From assembly GCF_000485595.1 (NCBI RefSeq), contig NW_014577266.1:297225-322761 (forward strand): 25,537 bases of DNA, in the 5' to 3' direction. Shown in pieces: positions 11,165 to 22,471 of the stretch (position 1 is its first letter; every line of letters begins with the position of its first letter). Source of the DNA: Priapulus caudatus. Lineage: Eukaryota > Priapulida > Priapulimorpha > Priapulimorphida > Priapulidae. Position numbers and translations under genes: made by a program. The notes beneath the pieces were generated by a model. That model saw nothing but the letters and a program-made list of their open reading frames with translations, had not been told where the DNA came from and made no database searches.

Positions 11165-12670
11165 AATTTGACACTAGTGAAAATGTTCATAAAAGTTTCA
11201 GCCAAAGTGTTACATTAGAAATACTGTATTAAGGGCCAAGAGGTAATAGTTGTGATTAGCACCTCAATGATTTCACAACCTCGTGAGGTGTGGTTGAGCT
11301 GTCCTGTATCGCAATATATCTTTGTTGTGGTGATCTGGATACAAAAATGTTAAATGATTCGGAATGCATTATCGCACTATCGCTATGTGCTATGCGCTAT
11401 TTTGCTTTTTTACGATTCAGTGCGTCTATATATATAGGAATTGTGTCCCCGAATAGAAATTGTTAAAAACTCGTCAGAACTGCTATAATTTACGCAGCTG
11501 TTGACAATATGTTGGAAACTAGCGAATAATACGCGGCATATATATAAATGTCACGTGTACACGATTTATACTGACAAACGTCTTTTTACACGCTTGCAAC
11601 AGTGCCACACTAAGTCGAAAAATTTGCCATGGATTTTAACAAGAGCGTATAAAGAAGTCATTTATACGCTCTTGACTTTAACAATCTGTGTGTTCGTCGA
11701 GTGACTGCGGATACTCGGCGAATGTGTGTACTTTTAGATCTAACGTGCGGCAGTTGCAGTAGAACGTGGGTGAGAATGGCGCGATGCTTCCTGGTTTTAT
11801 ATCGCGTGTAAAACTCAGTCGGCCGGTAAATTTCATGGATTCTATCTTTTGGCAGGCGGAATAACGTGGCGAGCTTGCAATGCAATTATATATATATGCT
11901 CGCCCCGGGTTACGCTACCGGAACTGGTTTGAAGTTCGCGATGCGCGCCCACAAGCAGGTATGCGCACACGTACAGGGGCAAAAAATGGCCTCGAACACC
12001 CCTAAGCAAATAACGTGTTTGCATTCTTAGTGATAAGTAGTAACTGACGGACATTTTTGCTCGTTCACGTGTGGTAGCGACGTTGCCCAGGAGAAAGGGC
12101 AACGTAGGTTTGCAGTTATAATGACTCGTTTCACATTGTTTCTGTCGTTTCGGCTGTCCAACCGTTATGTGTAGGTAACAAATCATTCTGCTTTTACTTC
12201 TGCCCACTACGTGAGTACTACGCGTGCAACTTTCTTTTATGTCGGCACGTCTAATCTCTCGGGCAACTCGAGCCATCGTTGAGATAGCGTAATAGTACCA
12301 AGAGTACACAATAGGAGATGATATATATATTATGTACTCTTGATAGTACGCATCGTAAATCAGGCCACGCCAAAGTATCGATGTATGATTAGCCCGCCTA
12401 GGGAGCGGCAGTGGTTATTACACACAGTGTCCGCCGTGTAAAATTGCGCGCGCCTTTCTCGCACTGAATGACTGTATAGTGTATAGCGTCTATCCATTCA
12501 TTAGCGACCCAAAGACCTTTCGCGCGTCTCTCGATGTGTAACTCTCAGTAGGTGTTGTTTAGTGGCCCAGTTCGCCATGTACCGTAGTAGCTATGTGCGT
12601 CTACAGTGCAGATAATGACCGAGTATCGCATCAGTATACTTGTTAATACTATATAAGACTGTATACTATT

Positions 12671-12716
12671 AGGGGTTAATAATGACAAATGGAGACATTT
12701 GTCATTATTAACCCCT
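12671..12716. repeat. Perfect 21-bp hairpin with GAGA loop
   Basis: AGGGGTTAATAATGACAAATG, GAGA, then the exact inverted arm. Flanking ATACTAT/ATAGTAT sequence nearly extends the stem. The second copy of the duplicated block starts inside the right arm of this hairpin (position equivalent to 12710). Confidence 0.85.
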
Positions 12717-15332
12717 GATACTATATATACATTACACGGTCAGTTTAAAGGTAAGGTAGAGTTCATGCATTGAAGAGCAGGATGGCGAATATATGTATCA
12801 GACGTTGTAAAAATTCTCATTTAATTCTTACTGACATGTACATGCTGTTTGTTGCTCCTGTGGCGGACGGTGGGATACATGTGTAGTGAATGCTAGGTGG
12901 AAGAATGACCCAAAGCTTGATTCCACAATGAGACGGATCGAGGCAAACCCCAGCTTGGCGCATTCTCGGACTTCTCGCGGGCGGGCGCGAGCGTCATCTC
13001 GGTTTTTTCAGACGCCTATCGCTGACGGCGTTCCTACACGTCAAGCGTTTATGGGCAGTTTTCTCGTGAACAGTAATTTAGTAATTTGGCGCGCATTCAT
13101 AGCGAGAGAAACCACTGTCAGCCGATGACAATGATCGTGTTGTCTGCTCGCGAATAGCAATTTCCATGCATGTTCGTAAAATCAGTTACTTGGTGTATCA
13201 TAAGTGGCATGGTAAATTCTTCGGATTCTTTAATGGCTGGTTGCACGGTTATGGTTTTACGTATGTAGGTTCGTGAGGTGTCGTGTAGCCTGTGGAGTGG
13301 GGACGAAGGTCCGTCCGTGTTGCTAGGATGTTCCTTCCCGGGTGAAAACAATGTAGACTATGCGGACGTGGCCCAGTCCACGCGTAAATTCAACGGAGAG
13401 TAATCGGAGGAGTTGGAAACTGAACAAACAATCGTGTGCCAGACCGTGTGTACATCATCGCGTTGCCATCGAGCCCAAAACTATGTGACCAAATTAAAAG
13501 AAATAAACTTTTATGTGATGAAGCCTTCACGATTGATCACTGCATGGCAATGCTAGCTATAGCTAGACATTCTCATTGCTGTGTGTGATCTACGGAGTAG
13601 CCTATGTAGCCTAATGTAGCCTAATGTGGCTAGATTGGGGTTCTTGTCCGTTCAAGTCTAGTCAAGGATACTGGTCGCTTTCAGTTTCACGGCTGTGGCT
13701 GGCTTCTGTCGGAGGTGCGAGGTATATAATAACGTTCCCGATCAGATAAGCCAATGTCATGGCGGGTGATTCGTATATATATATATAAATCAGCGCTGCC
13801 GGCTCACTGTATCGTTAGTTGTAACACAAATAACGCGGCCGCGTGCATGACCCGCGATGTGGTTTGGGCCACAGTTAAAAAAAAATCTTTGTTTGCCCTG
13901 ACCCTACCCAGGCTGAAAAGTTTCGGTAGGTAGGTAGGCTCATTTTTTTAGGGGGGTCTTTTTACAAATTCAGCATGGTGTCTACATGCTCCGGTGTGCT
14001 TGTGTGGAGATACCTTTTATGTTGAATGTTTGTTTTGCTTGATACATATATATTGCCTACAGATTTATATAATGTACTGTGATACAATTTGAAAAAAAAA
14101 GAATGGGAAAGATCAATAATTTTTTTTGAGTCGGCCCCTTTTTGGCGGGTCGGTCAGGTGAGGGCAAACAAACAATATTTTTATTATGGCCTCGCGACTA
14201 CAGTAATTCGTCGTGTATGCAGGACGGACATGAGGGGGTGGCGGGAGCACTCAGGCTAACAGAAATCAGTGATCAATTTTGTTGTCAGTTGGTCAAGTTG
14301 TCAGCGGTTTATTGACAATAATCGATATTGTTTCCGAGTGCATTCACGTGTGTTTTCACATGTATAAGAGTACTTTTAAAATGACAAGGTCGTATATTCA
14401 AGCTAACAGTACACAATTTTAAGCAAAAGCATGTCAATTTTGCATAAAAAATAGATACGTGCTTTCTTTTAATACAACTTATATTCCAGGAATCTATTCA
14501 CGATTTTAGATGGTTAACTTAATAATATTCGAACTCGAGTCGTTTGACTTTTTGTCCTGGCAACAGGTGAGGCGTACATGTGATGTGTGTTTCGTCCGTG
14601 TAGGAATTTCTCGAAAGGCTGTGAAGGTGTTGAATGCCTGCTATAACCCTCATGGGTTGACATATATGCCTTCGGGGAACACAGAAATGGTGTTTATGTT
14701 ATATTTCTAATTTAGTTTTAAAGCCCATAACCTATATTATTTGTCAGATAAACTTTTAAGATTGATTGATGTAGCATCTATCTACAATAATTATAGTATT
14801 TGTAGGTATATATGAAATGTATATAACCATGAAAATTGTATTCAAATAATATATTTGTAGAGTTTGCAGGTAATTAAAGCATTCCATTAGAAACAGTCTG
14901 TTTTCTTACAATTTACTATATTATTATAAAGGTTATTATAATGCAAGAACTCATCCACTTACGCTGCATTCACCTAATCCAAATATTGCTATTAACTCTT
15001 TCTCCTCGAACAGATTATTGTGTCCACCAGGTGTCCTGGGCTATAGTAGCCTCGTGTGCACGAGACCTCGTATTTATGAAATACGGTATTTGCGAAATAC
15101 CGAATCTGAGACAAATACGCGACCGAGCGTTCACACGCTGATTCGCGGCTCCAGAAATACGGTATTTACGAGCTGCGAGCTCCTTTAAACAATCAAGCGA
15201 TAAAATACGTAGACTGGTCCACGCTCGACAGTTCCACTCGCGTTACACTGGAACTGTCGAGCGCGGACCAGTCTATAAAATACGCGGCTTCAGAATTACG
15301 GTATTTAGCGTTCACACGAGGAAATGCGCGGT
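12710..15332. repeat. Duplicated block, copy A (ends at the assembly gap)
   Basis: This 2.6-kb block recurs at 15343-18398 in the same orientation with scattered substitutions and a few indels. Its last base borders the N run. It holds one GGCC-ended element (13867-14191) and the truncated left part of the palindromic element seen whole at 18033-18564, including one 76-bp unit (15078-15153). The paired short frames (12886-13128 plus, 13118-13351 minus) are not recognised as genes. See copy B for the interpretation. Confidence 0.92.
13867..14191. mobile_element. GGCC-ended MITE, copy in block A
   Basis: GGCCACAGT followed by TTTGTTTGCCCTGACCCTACC at the left pairs with the right end, GGGTCGGTCAGGTGAGGGC through CAAACAAACAATA to TTATGGCC. 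The TIRs are imperfect, about 45 bp. The interior includes GGTAGGTAGGTAGGCTC. The right half matches 8372-8514 inverted, which shows it is dispersed and not only part of the duplicated block. Confidence 0.65.
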
Positions 15333-15342
15333 NNNNNNNNNN
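15333..15342. other. Assembly gap (10 N)
   Basis: Ten N bases. The round size suggests an arbitrary-length scaffold join. It separates the two duplicated blocks exactly. Confidence 0.99.
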
Positions 15343-16460
15343 AACCCCTGATACTATATATACATTACACGGTCAGTTTAAAGGTAAGGTAGAGTTCATT
15401 GAAGAGCAGGATGGCGATTAGATGTATCAGAAGTTGTAAAAATTCTCATTTAATTCTTACTGACATGTACATGCTGTTTGTTGCTTCTGTGGCGGACGGT
15501 GGGATACATGTGTAGTGAATGCTAGGTGGAAGAATGACCCAAAGCTTGATTCCACAATGAGACGGATCGAGGCAAACCCCAGCTTTGCGCACTCTCGGAC
15601 TTCTCGCGGGCGGGCGCGAGCGTCATCTCGGTTTTTTCAGACGCCTATCGCTGACGGCGTTCCTACACGTCAAGCGTTTTTGGGCAGTTTTCTCGTGAAC
15701 AGTAATTTAGTAATTTGGCGCGCATTCATAGCGAGAGAAACCACTGTCAGCCGATGACAATGATCGTGTTGTCTGCTCGCGAATAGCAATGTCCATGCAT
15801 GTCCGTAAAATCAGTTACTTGGTGTATCATAAGTGGCATGGTAAATTCTTCGGATTCTTTAATGGCTGGTTGCACGGTTATGGTTTTACGTATGTAGGTT
15901 CGTGAGGTGTCGTGTAGCCTGTGGAGTGGGGACGAAGGTCTGTCCGTGTTGCTAGGATGTTCCTTCCCGGGTGAAAACAATGTGGACTATGCGGACGTGG
16001 CCCAGTCCACGCGTAAATTCTACGGAGAGTAATCGGAGGAGTTGGAAACTGAACAAACAATCGTGTGCCAGACCGTGTGTACATCATCGCGTTGCCATCG
16101 AGCCCAAAACTATGTGACCAAATTAAAAGAAATAAACTTTTATGTGATGAAGCCTTCACGATTGCTCACTGCATGGCAATGCTAGCTAGCTAGCCATTCT
16201 CATTGCTGTGTGTGATCTACGGAGTAGCCTATGTAGCCTAATGTAGCCTAATGTGGCTAGATTGGGGTTCTTGTCCGTTCAGATGTATAGTCCGTGCTAG
16301 GCTCGATCAGACTGAGAGACGCATTTACTAGTACTACTAATAATGATACTGGTCGCTTTCAGTTTCACGGCTGTGGCTGGCTTCTGTCGGAGGTGCGAGG
16401 GATATAATAACGTTCCCGATCAGATAAGCCAATGTCATGGCGGGTGATTCGTATATATAA

Positions 16461-16785
16461 TATCAGGAGTTTATCAATATTTATCAGTTGTTTGCATGCG
16501 CTGCGATAGAGGGCTTAGGGAAAACATAGCCCTTTGTTTCGGTTCACAGTTCTTAACAATGCGGTATAAATTGATAAAACCACATTGTACGTTTGAACCG
16601 ATATCTCCGGTTTTGTCATTTTTATGAGACCAACGATTAGACACGGATAAAGTTTAATGATTAAGGCAACACTTGAGCTCAAGTTTATCGAGGTAAACAC
16701 AATAAATCATAGGTAGACTAAGGCTACTAAATGTTGAATTTTGCCGGCTTTAGTCTGTCTCACTCCTATTGATACACTCCTGATA
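16461..16785. mobile_element. MITE-like insertion present only in copy B
   Basis: Ends TATCAGGAGTTTATCAAT and the inverted ATTGATACACTCCTGATA match at 17 of 18 positions. The empty site is visible in copy A as an uninterrupted GATTCGTATATATATATATA run (about 13767-13786), so insertion was into a TA microsatellite, which hides the exact target duplication. No transposase is encoded; the minus frame 16515-16700 is meaningless. Confidence 0.85.
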
Positions 16786-16871
16786 ATATATAAATCAGCA
16801 CTGCCGGCTCACTGTATCGTTAGTTGTAACACAAATAACGCGGCCGCGTGCATGACCCTCGATGTGGTTTG

Positions 16872-17193
16872 GGCCACAATTAAAAAAAATCTTTGTTTGC
16901 CCTGACCCTACCCAGGCTGAAAAGTTTCGGTAGGTAGGTAGGCTCATTTTTTAGGAGGGTCTTACAAATTCAGCATGACCAGTGTCTACATGCTCCGGTG
17001 TGCTTGTGTGGAGATACCTTTTATGTTGAATGTTTGTTTTGCTTGATACATATATTGCCTACAGATTTATATAATGTACTGTGATACAATTTGAAAAAAA
17101 AAGAATGGGAAAGATCAATAAATTTTTTTGAGTCGGCCTCTTTTTGGCGGGTCGGTCAGGTGAGGGCAAACAAACAATATTTTTATTATGGCC
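16872..17193. mobile_element. GGCC-ended MITE, copy in block B
   Basis: Counterpart of 13867-14191 with small differences (shorter homopolymer runs, AGGAGGGTC for AGGGGGGTC, loss of CG after the right end). It exists twice in the window because the surrounding block is duplicated. Confidence 0.65.
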
Positions 17194-18032
17194 TCGACTA
17201 CAGTAATTCGTCGTGTATGCAGGACGGACATGAGGGAGTGGCGGGAGCACTCAGGCTAACAGAAATCAGTGATCAATTTTGTTGTCAGTTGGTCAAGTTG
17301 TCAGCGGTTTATTGACAATAATCGATATTGTTTCCGAGTGCATTCACGTGTGTTTTCACACATAAGAGTACTTTTAAAATGACAAGGTCGTATTCGAGCT
17401 AACAGTACACAATTTTAAGCAAAAGCATGTCAATTTTGCATAAAAAATAGGTACGTGCTTTCTTTTAATACAACTTATATTCCAGGAATCTATTCACGAT
17501 TTTAGATGGTTAATAATATTCTAACTCGAGTCGTTTGCCTTTTTGTCCTGGCAACAGGTGAGGCGTACATGTGATGTGTGTTTCGTCCGTGTAGGAATTT
17601 CTCGAACGGCTGTGAAGGTGTTAAATGCCTGCTATAACCCTCATGGGTTGACATATATGCCTTCAGGGAGCACAGAAATTGTGTTTTTGTTATATTTCTA
17701 ATTTAGTTTTAAAGCCCATAACCTATATTATTTGTCAGATAAACTTTTAAGATTGATTGATGTATAGCATCTACAATAATTATAGTATTTGTAGGTATAT
17801 ATGAAATGTAACCATGAAAATTGTATTCAAATAATATATTTGTAGAGTTTGCAGGTAATTAATTTAAAGCATTCCATTAGAAACAGTCTGTTTTCTTACA
17901 ATTTACTATAAAGGTTATTATAATGCAAGAACTCATTCACTTACGCTGCATTCACCTAATCCAAATATTGCTATTAACTCTTTCTCCTCGAACAGATTAT
18001 TGTGTCCACCAGGTGTCCTGTGCTATACTAAG

Positions 18033-18564
18033 TAGCCTCGTTCACACGAGACCTCGTATTTATGAAATACGGTATTTGCGAAATACCGAATCTGAGACAA
18101 ATACGCGGCCGAGCGTTCACACGCTGATTTGTGGCTCCAGAAATACGGTATTTGCGAAATACCGAATCTGAGACAAATACGCGGCCGAGCGTTCACACGC
18201 TGATTCGCGGCTCCAGAAATACGGTATTTGCGAGCTACGAGCTGCTTTAAACAATCAAGTGATAAAATACGTAGACTGGTCTGCGCTCGACAGTTCCACT
18301 CGCATTACACTGGAACTGTCGAGCGCGGACCAGTCTATCTATAAAATACGCGGCTTCAGAAATACGGTATTTAGCGTTCACACGAGGAAATGCGCGGTCC
18401 AAGAGATCCGGTATTTCTCAAGCACGGCAAATTATTCGGGGTCTGGAAAGCCGCGTATTTACATCAAATACCGGATCTGTTTAGATACCGTATTTCTTGG
18501 ACCGCGCATTTTGCCTCATGTGAACGCTAAATACCGGATTTCTTGCTACGTGTGAACGCGGCTA
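18033..18564. mobile_element. Multi-palindromic element with GCGTTCACACG termini
   Basis: The ends TAGCCTCGTTCACACG and CGTGTGAACGCGGCTA are inverted. Inside, AAATACGGTATTT and its relatives recur many times, GCGTTCACAC/GTGTGAACGC occurs in both orientations, and a long hairpin carries AACTGTCGAGCGCGGACCAG opposite its inverted copy (about 18274-18337). A 76-bp unit is tandemly doubled (18064-18139 and 18140-18215). Copy A has the left part only, with one unit, cut off by the gap. No protein is encoded; the frame 18259-18555 is a repeat translation. Confidence 0.72.
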
Positions 18565-19421
18565 GTACTACGTTTATTATACTAGGAGATCTTTAGATCT
18601 GATGTAATCTGTTATGCCATGCAATGCGCTACAGTATTTATTGCGTTTTGGGTACATTGCTCTCCTTGATATGGTTAAATTCAAAAATATGCAAATGAAG
18701 CATTTTACCTGTCTTTCAGAGGATCGTGAGGATGCTAGTTAAGGAACCATGGCAATGAATTAAACCAGTTTAGCTAAATGCATCAGAGAATCTCTGATCG
18801 TTATGTGTGGGTGCTACACTGATTTACTCAATATCAATCACCTTTACCGAAACAGAACCTTGAAAGAGAGAATTGGTAAATGTGTAATCTTTGTGGCGTC
18901 TGCTTTCAACGACATCAGTGCAAATACGACGTAAAGCAAGGATGTGCGTGTGAAGAAATCTCCGCGAGCGTTAGCGGATTGGCCTTCATTTCCAATGGCT
19001 CTCTTTCGTCTTGGTCGCACCTGCACGAGTGCAGTGTGCCACTGCCGCGGGGCATAGAAGCACCCTGCGTGTGGTACGCCCACATTTTGCTGCTGCTCGC
19101 AGGTGGTGGGTTGACTGCCCGAGTGCGGTGCAGCAACCGTGCCGACGGTTGCTCGACAGCCTCGAAGTCATATCTACCTGTATTAGCTATAGAGGGTGGG
19201 AGTGCAGCATATGTACGATTGGAGGTTTTCGCGAGTTGGAAGCACGCACGCACGCACGTACGCACGCACGCACACGCGCGCACATTTAAGATTATTCACT
19301 CCATATATATATATATATATACGCACGCGCACACGCACACGCGTGTGAGAGGTGCTGTCACTGCCTCACTGGGTTTACATATTGGTAGTATTTCAGAGAA
19401 TGATTATTTCCTTTGTTGCAG
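18565..19421 (+). other. End of intron 1: unrecognised DNA and microsatellites
   Basis: No gene is supported. From 19242 to 19347 there are ACGC/CA-rich runs and a (TA)n run. The long plus frame at 18880-19473 and its minus counterparts read through these simple repeats and lack recognised motifs. Confidence 0.55.
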
Positions 19422-19510
19422 AGCAAACTGTACAGTACATCAGACGTTTGGAAGAGAAAATCCATCAACTTGAGGATGACACTGTCATTGACAATCTGCA
19501 GCCGATGGAG
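19422..19510 (+). CDS. CCDC85: CCDC85-like protein, coding exon 2 (residues 224-253)
   Basis: The exon starts after the TTGCAG acceptor (AG 19420-19421) and ends before GTATAC. The split codon G|AG restores phase 1 from exon 1 and gives EQTVQYIRRLEEKIHQLEDD, a short amphipathic coil. This is the third coiled-coil segment expected in CCDC85A/C-type proteins, which CCDC85B lacks as far as I recall. A longer open frame reads across this exon in another phase (18880-19473), but it runs through microsatellites and does not join the gene. A (TA)n and CA/CG-rich microsatellite lies only about 80 bp upstream of the acceptor. Confidence 0.88.
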
Positions 19511-19901
19511 GTATACACAATAGGCTGTGCCCGTCCTTGCAAACCCAGAAAGTCCTAGACTTTCAAAGTTCTTAGAAATATTTTCTCAGAGGAATGTGGA
19601 AAATAGGTTGTAGTCTAGGAAAGTCATATAAAAACTCCATTTTAGTTTTTGGTCCTATAAAGTCATTGGAATTGAGCACATTTCATCACACATCTTATCT
19701 GCAAAGCAAGGGAATTTGCTGCTTGTACGAGATATATGAGGCATATTGAAATCATTGCTTTATAACCTACAGAGTTTATATGCCTCACGTACCTATCGAT
19801 AAGTGGAGGTTGATTAAAGTAATTAAAGTTACAACTGTAAGTTAACATGTACCGATTATTCATTGGTAATTGGAGCTTATTGTATGCTGCGTTTTACACA
19901 G

Positions 19902-20024
19902 GCACGGCCGACGGCTGGTCGAGAGATGGCCCAGAAAGCAGACATGCCGGTAGGAGTGCACCAGTCTTACCTGCCTTACAAGAGCCAACCCATCAGTAAT
20001 GGCATGCCTACACACAGTAGAGAG
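19902..20024 (+). CDS. CCDC85: CCDC85-like protein, coding exon 3 (residues 254-294)
   Basis: The acceptor is TTTTACACAG before 19902; the donor is GAG|GTATGT at 20025. It encodes 41 residues in phase 0, beginning ARPTAGREMA and ending MPTHSRE. The segment is Pro/Ser/Gln-rich with no obvious domain, matching the variable disordered linker between the coils and the C-terminal block in this family. Its inclusion rests on splice sites, phase and order rather than residue conservation, so it is somewhat less certain than its neighbours and could be a cassette exon. Confidence 0.78.
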
Positions 20025-21641
20025 GTATGTATGGAGTCAAAGGGCTGGGAAGGTTGTTTACCAGGCTTAATGAGAGAGATAGTTTAGTAGAGGCATAAAT
20101 AATATACACTAGTATAAGGTGAATTAGGAGAAAATCACGTGTAGAGGCTAGGTAAAGGAAAACGAGCAGTAGGTGCATGCAAATGACATGTGCAAGTATC
20201 AAAATTACTGACAAGTACCTAGCAAATGCAACTTGTTTCTCTCAGACATTATACATCACATCATTTTGGTAGTACTGACTATATAATTCCACAGCATTGT
20301 AGTAAAATTGTGTTTGACAGTTTCATACGTTTGCGAGGTCATGTTTGAGGCTGTAACAATATGAATAAATTTAACAATACCATTCCCTAAATTATTATGC
20401 CATGCCATATGCAAGTAAATTTATATTTTAATTTAACGTTTTAATTTTGTTGTGAGCTTTAGAAACACTTGATGTTCTACTGAAAATCGATTCATATATA
20501 GTACTATCAAATGTGTACAACCATGTAAATCGAGTTTTAATTAAAAGCCTAAACATAACATATAGGTATAATTACTTGGGGAGACATGGAGTTCCAAAGG
20601 CAAGAAATGAGTTGAGTAGGAGAGGCGAGATCTGTAACTACGTACTTTATATCAAAAACAGAGTGTGAAAGGGAGGTCGTATGGTAGCGCCACCCTGAAC
20701 CCATCTTGTTATGGGAAATACAAGACAAAGGACATTGCGAACGACTATGTATCGCTTGTTATCCCGACAAGTACAACAGCAGCTGCTTAACGTGCGGCTC
20801 CTGTTTGTCTTTGAGCTGAAACTGATATTTTCTTTCATATGCATGCCGACTCTGTTAGTCAGTCGAAATCCATGTTTAGGTAGCTTTCCAGAGATTAGCC
20901 AAACCAAACACAATCTAGTCGCTTCCTTTGTCTCGCCGGCTTAAACATTCTATTGAAAACATTGAAGAAAGTTGTTTTTCAAGTTAAAATGTCGGCAGAG
21001 TCAGACCTTGGCCAGATTGCGTAGAGGTGGCACAGCGGCTTCACTTTTGTTCGATTGTTGGCACGAGTACTTTGTGTGGAGCCTGGTTATCTGATTATTC
21101 ACAAAGTCATAAGCCTGATCACCACCTTCCTCATCAGTAACACAGATGTCACCACAAATAGCAACTTTGCAATTGTTGTGCAAGTTGTGCAATGCAGTTG
21201 GACCCACAGATACCTATATGATAGAGGGATTATAAAATACAGTATATGATATAATATCGTTATTATATTATCGAGTTATATTATGTATGCACACACGCAC
21301 GCTTGCACGCACTCATGCATGCACGCACACACGCATGCACGCAAACGTATGTATACATGTTGTATACACTCACGTTTAGCCTTAGGTGATGCTGTAATTA
21401 TACCGGTGTGCAAATTCTTCCTGTATCGTTTAACTTTATAACAATTGTCGCATTCTCATTGCTGGTACATCTCACGTTAATTGACTATACAATAATTGAC
21501 AAAACCCTAGGAAATAACGATATTCATTTTATGTATCACTATCACAAATGTATATTTGCTAGAGTTTCACATGCATAATTGCCAGCTGGTGAGAAAATCA
21601 CATGGCTGTTCAGTGCTCATAATTATGTTTGTTATTTGCAG
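20025..21641 (+). other. CCDC85 intron 3
   Basis: GTATGT to TTGCAG. It contains a CA/GCAC-rich microsatellite at about 21290-21345. On the minus strand, 21213-21001 could be read as a phase-0 exon after an acceptor-like TATAG and ending in TGA, giving about 70 residues without recognised homology; it is not called as a gene. The plus frame 20711-20944 is also unrecognised. Confidence 0.6.
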
Positions 21642-21710
21642 GCCACCTTGACACCGACGGATGGCCGGGACGTGTCTAGCAAACCAGAAGCAATTGTTCA
21701 TGCCATGAAG
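21642..21710 (+). CDS. CCDC85: CCDC85-like protein, coding exon 4 (residues 295-317)
   Basis: The acceptor is TTATTTGCAG before 21642; the donor is AAG|GTATGA at 21711. It encodes 23 residues in phase 0. The end, KPEAIVHAMK (308-317), matches the start of the highly conserved C-terminal block of CCDC85A/C as I recall it. The first half (ATLTPTDGRD) belongs to the variable linker. Confidence 0.9.
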
Positions 21711-21944
21711 GTATGACAGTGTCACCATGCACGTCAATATATATACCAGTTTTTGTAATGAATCACAAATACTTGTTTGATTCAAAGAAGTATTTTTTAG
21801 GAAAGTTGCTAGATAATTCAGTTCAGTTGGTAGTATAGAAATTTAATGAAAATTTAATGTTTATAAAATAATAATTTAAATTTGATTGTTTTCTTTAGTA
21901 TTGAATTTCACTGCAATCATTTTTTTATTCTTTTCATACACTAG

Positions 21945-22097
<153 letters not shown>

Positions 22098-22303
22098 TAA
22101 TTATCATTTTAATTATTATAATTATTATCAATCATTGTGACAGTAAGTTATACAAAGTTATTATATGAATATTTCTGCCAGGATGCATTAGTCAAGGCAC
22201 TTTGCCATATCTCTTGATGATCATTATTAATAATAAATATAGATAATTATTTTGATGGCCTATGATTATGAATAAAGTACTTAAATCACATTTATTTATT
22301 CAG

Positions 22304-22387
22304 GTTGTTTGGAGAAAACTGGCAGATGGACCTAGCGTGCCAAATGCAACCGCTTCAACTGCTAATTCTGTGCCAAGCAGTTACTAA
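22304..22387 (+). CDS. CCDC85: CCDC85-like protein, terminal coding exon 6 (residues 351-377 and stop)
   Basis: The acceptor is TTTATTCAG before 22304. The exon opens with VVWRKLADG, completing the conserved C-terminal block, and continues with a Ser/Thr/Asn-rich tail ending PSSY before TAA at 22385-22387. In vertebrate relatives I recall, the C-terminus after VVWRKL is also variable and short. At 377 residues the whole protein is between the short CCDC85B type and the longer CCDC85A type. Two polyadenylation signals follow within about 270 bp. Confidence 0.92.
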   Translation, partial: VVWRKLADGPSVPNATASTANSVPSSY

Positions 22388-22471
22388 TGTGGTGCTTATA
22401 CACAAAGTGGCTCTGCGTAATGTGCAAATCTACGTCGCAGCAAGGGTGATAAAAAGACACCGTTGCACTTG

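Larger units (their letters stand above)
15343..18398. repeat. Duplicated block, copy B (starts at the assembly gap)
   Basis: Same-orientation copy of 12710-15332. It begins at the first base after the N run, with sequence equivalent to 12710, and stays alignable to GAAATGCGCGGT, which is where copy A stops. Compared with A it has a 325-bp MITE-like insertion (16461-16785), about 50 extra bases near 16282-16345, a second 76-bp unit (18140-18215) and scattered substitutions. Two overlapping contig ends from different haplotypes, joined without merging, explain this best; a true tandem duplication is less likely. Confidence 0.92.

Noticed and set aside
11842-12309. 155-codon minus-strand open frame
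   Set aside because: No recognisable motif, no convincing splice or polyadenylation context, and it crosses a local hairpin near its start; chance is the simplest explanation.
12886-15757. 80-codon open frame found in both duplicated blocks (12886-13128 and 15515-15757)
   Set aside because: It is repeated only because the block is repeated. Of three substitutions between the copies two change the residue (Leu/Phe, Met/Leu), so there is no sign of purifying selection, and nothing is recognised in the sequence.
18880-19473. 197-codon plus-strand open frame overlapping exon 2
   Set aside because: It reads through CA/CG and TA microsatellites (His-Thr-Ala and Tyr-Ile runs) and covers exon 2 in the wrong phase.
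20647-20944. Overlapping open frames on both strands in intron 3
   Set aside because: Neither shows a known domain; the plus frame has an ATG but no splice support connecting it to CCDC85 or anything else.
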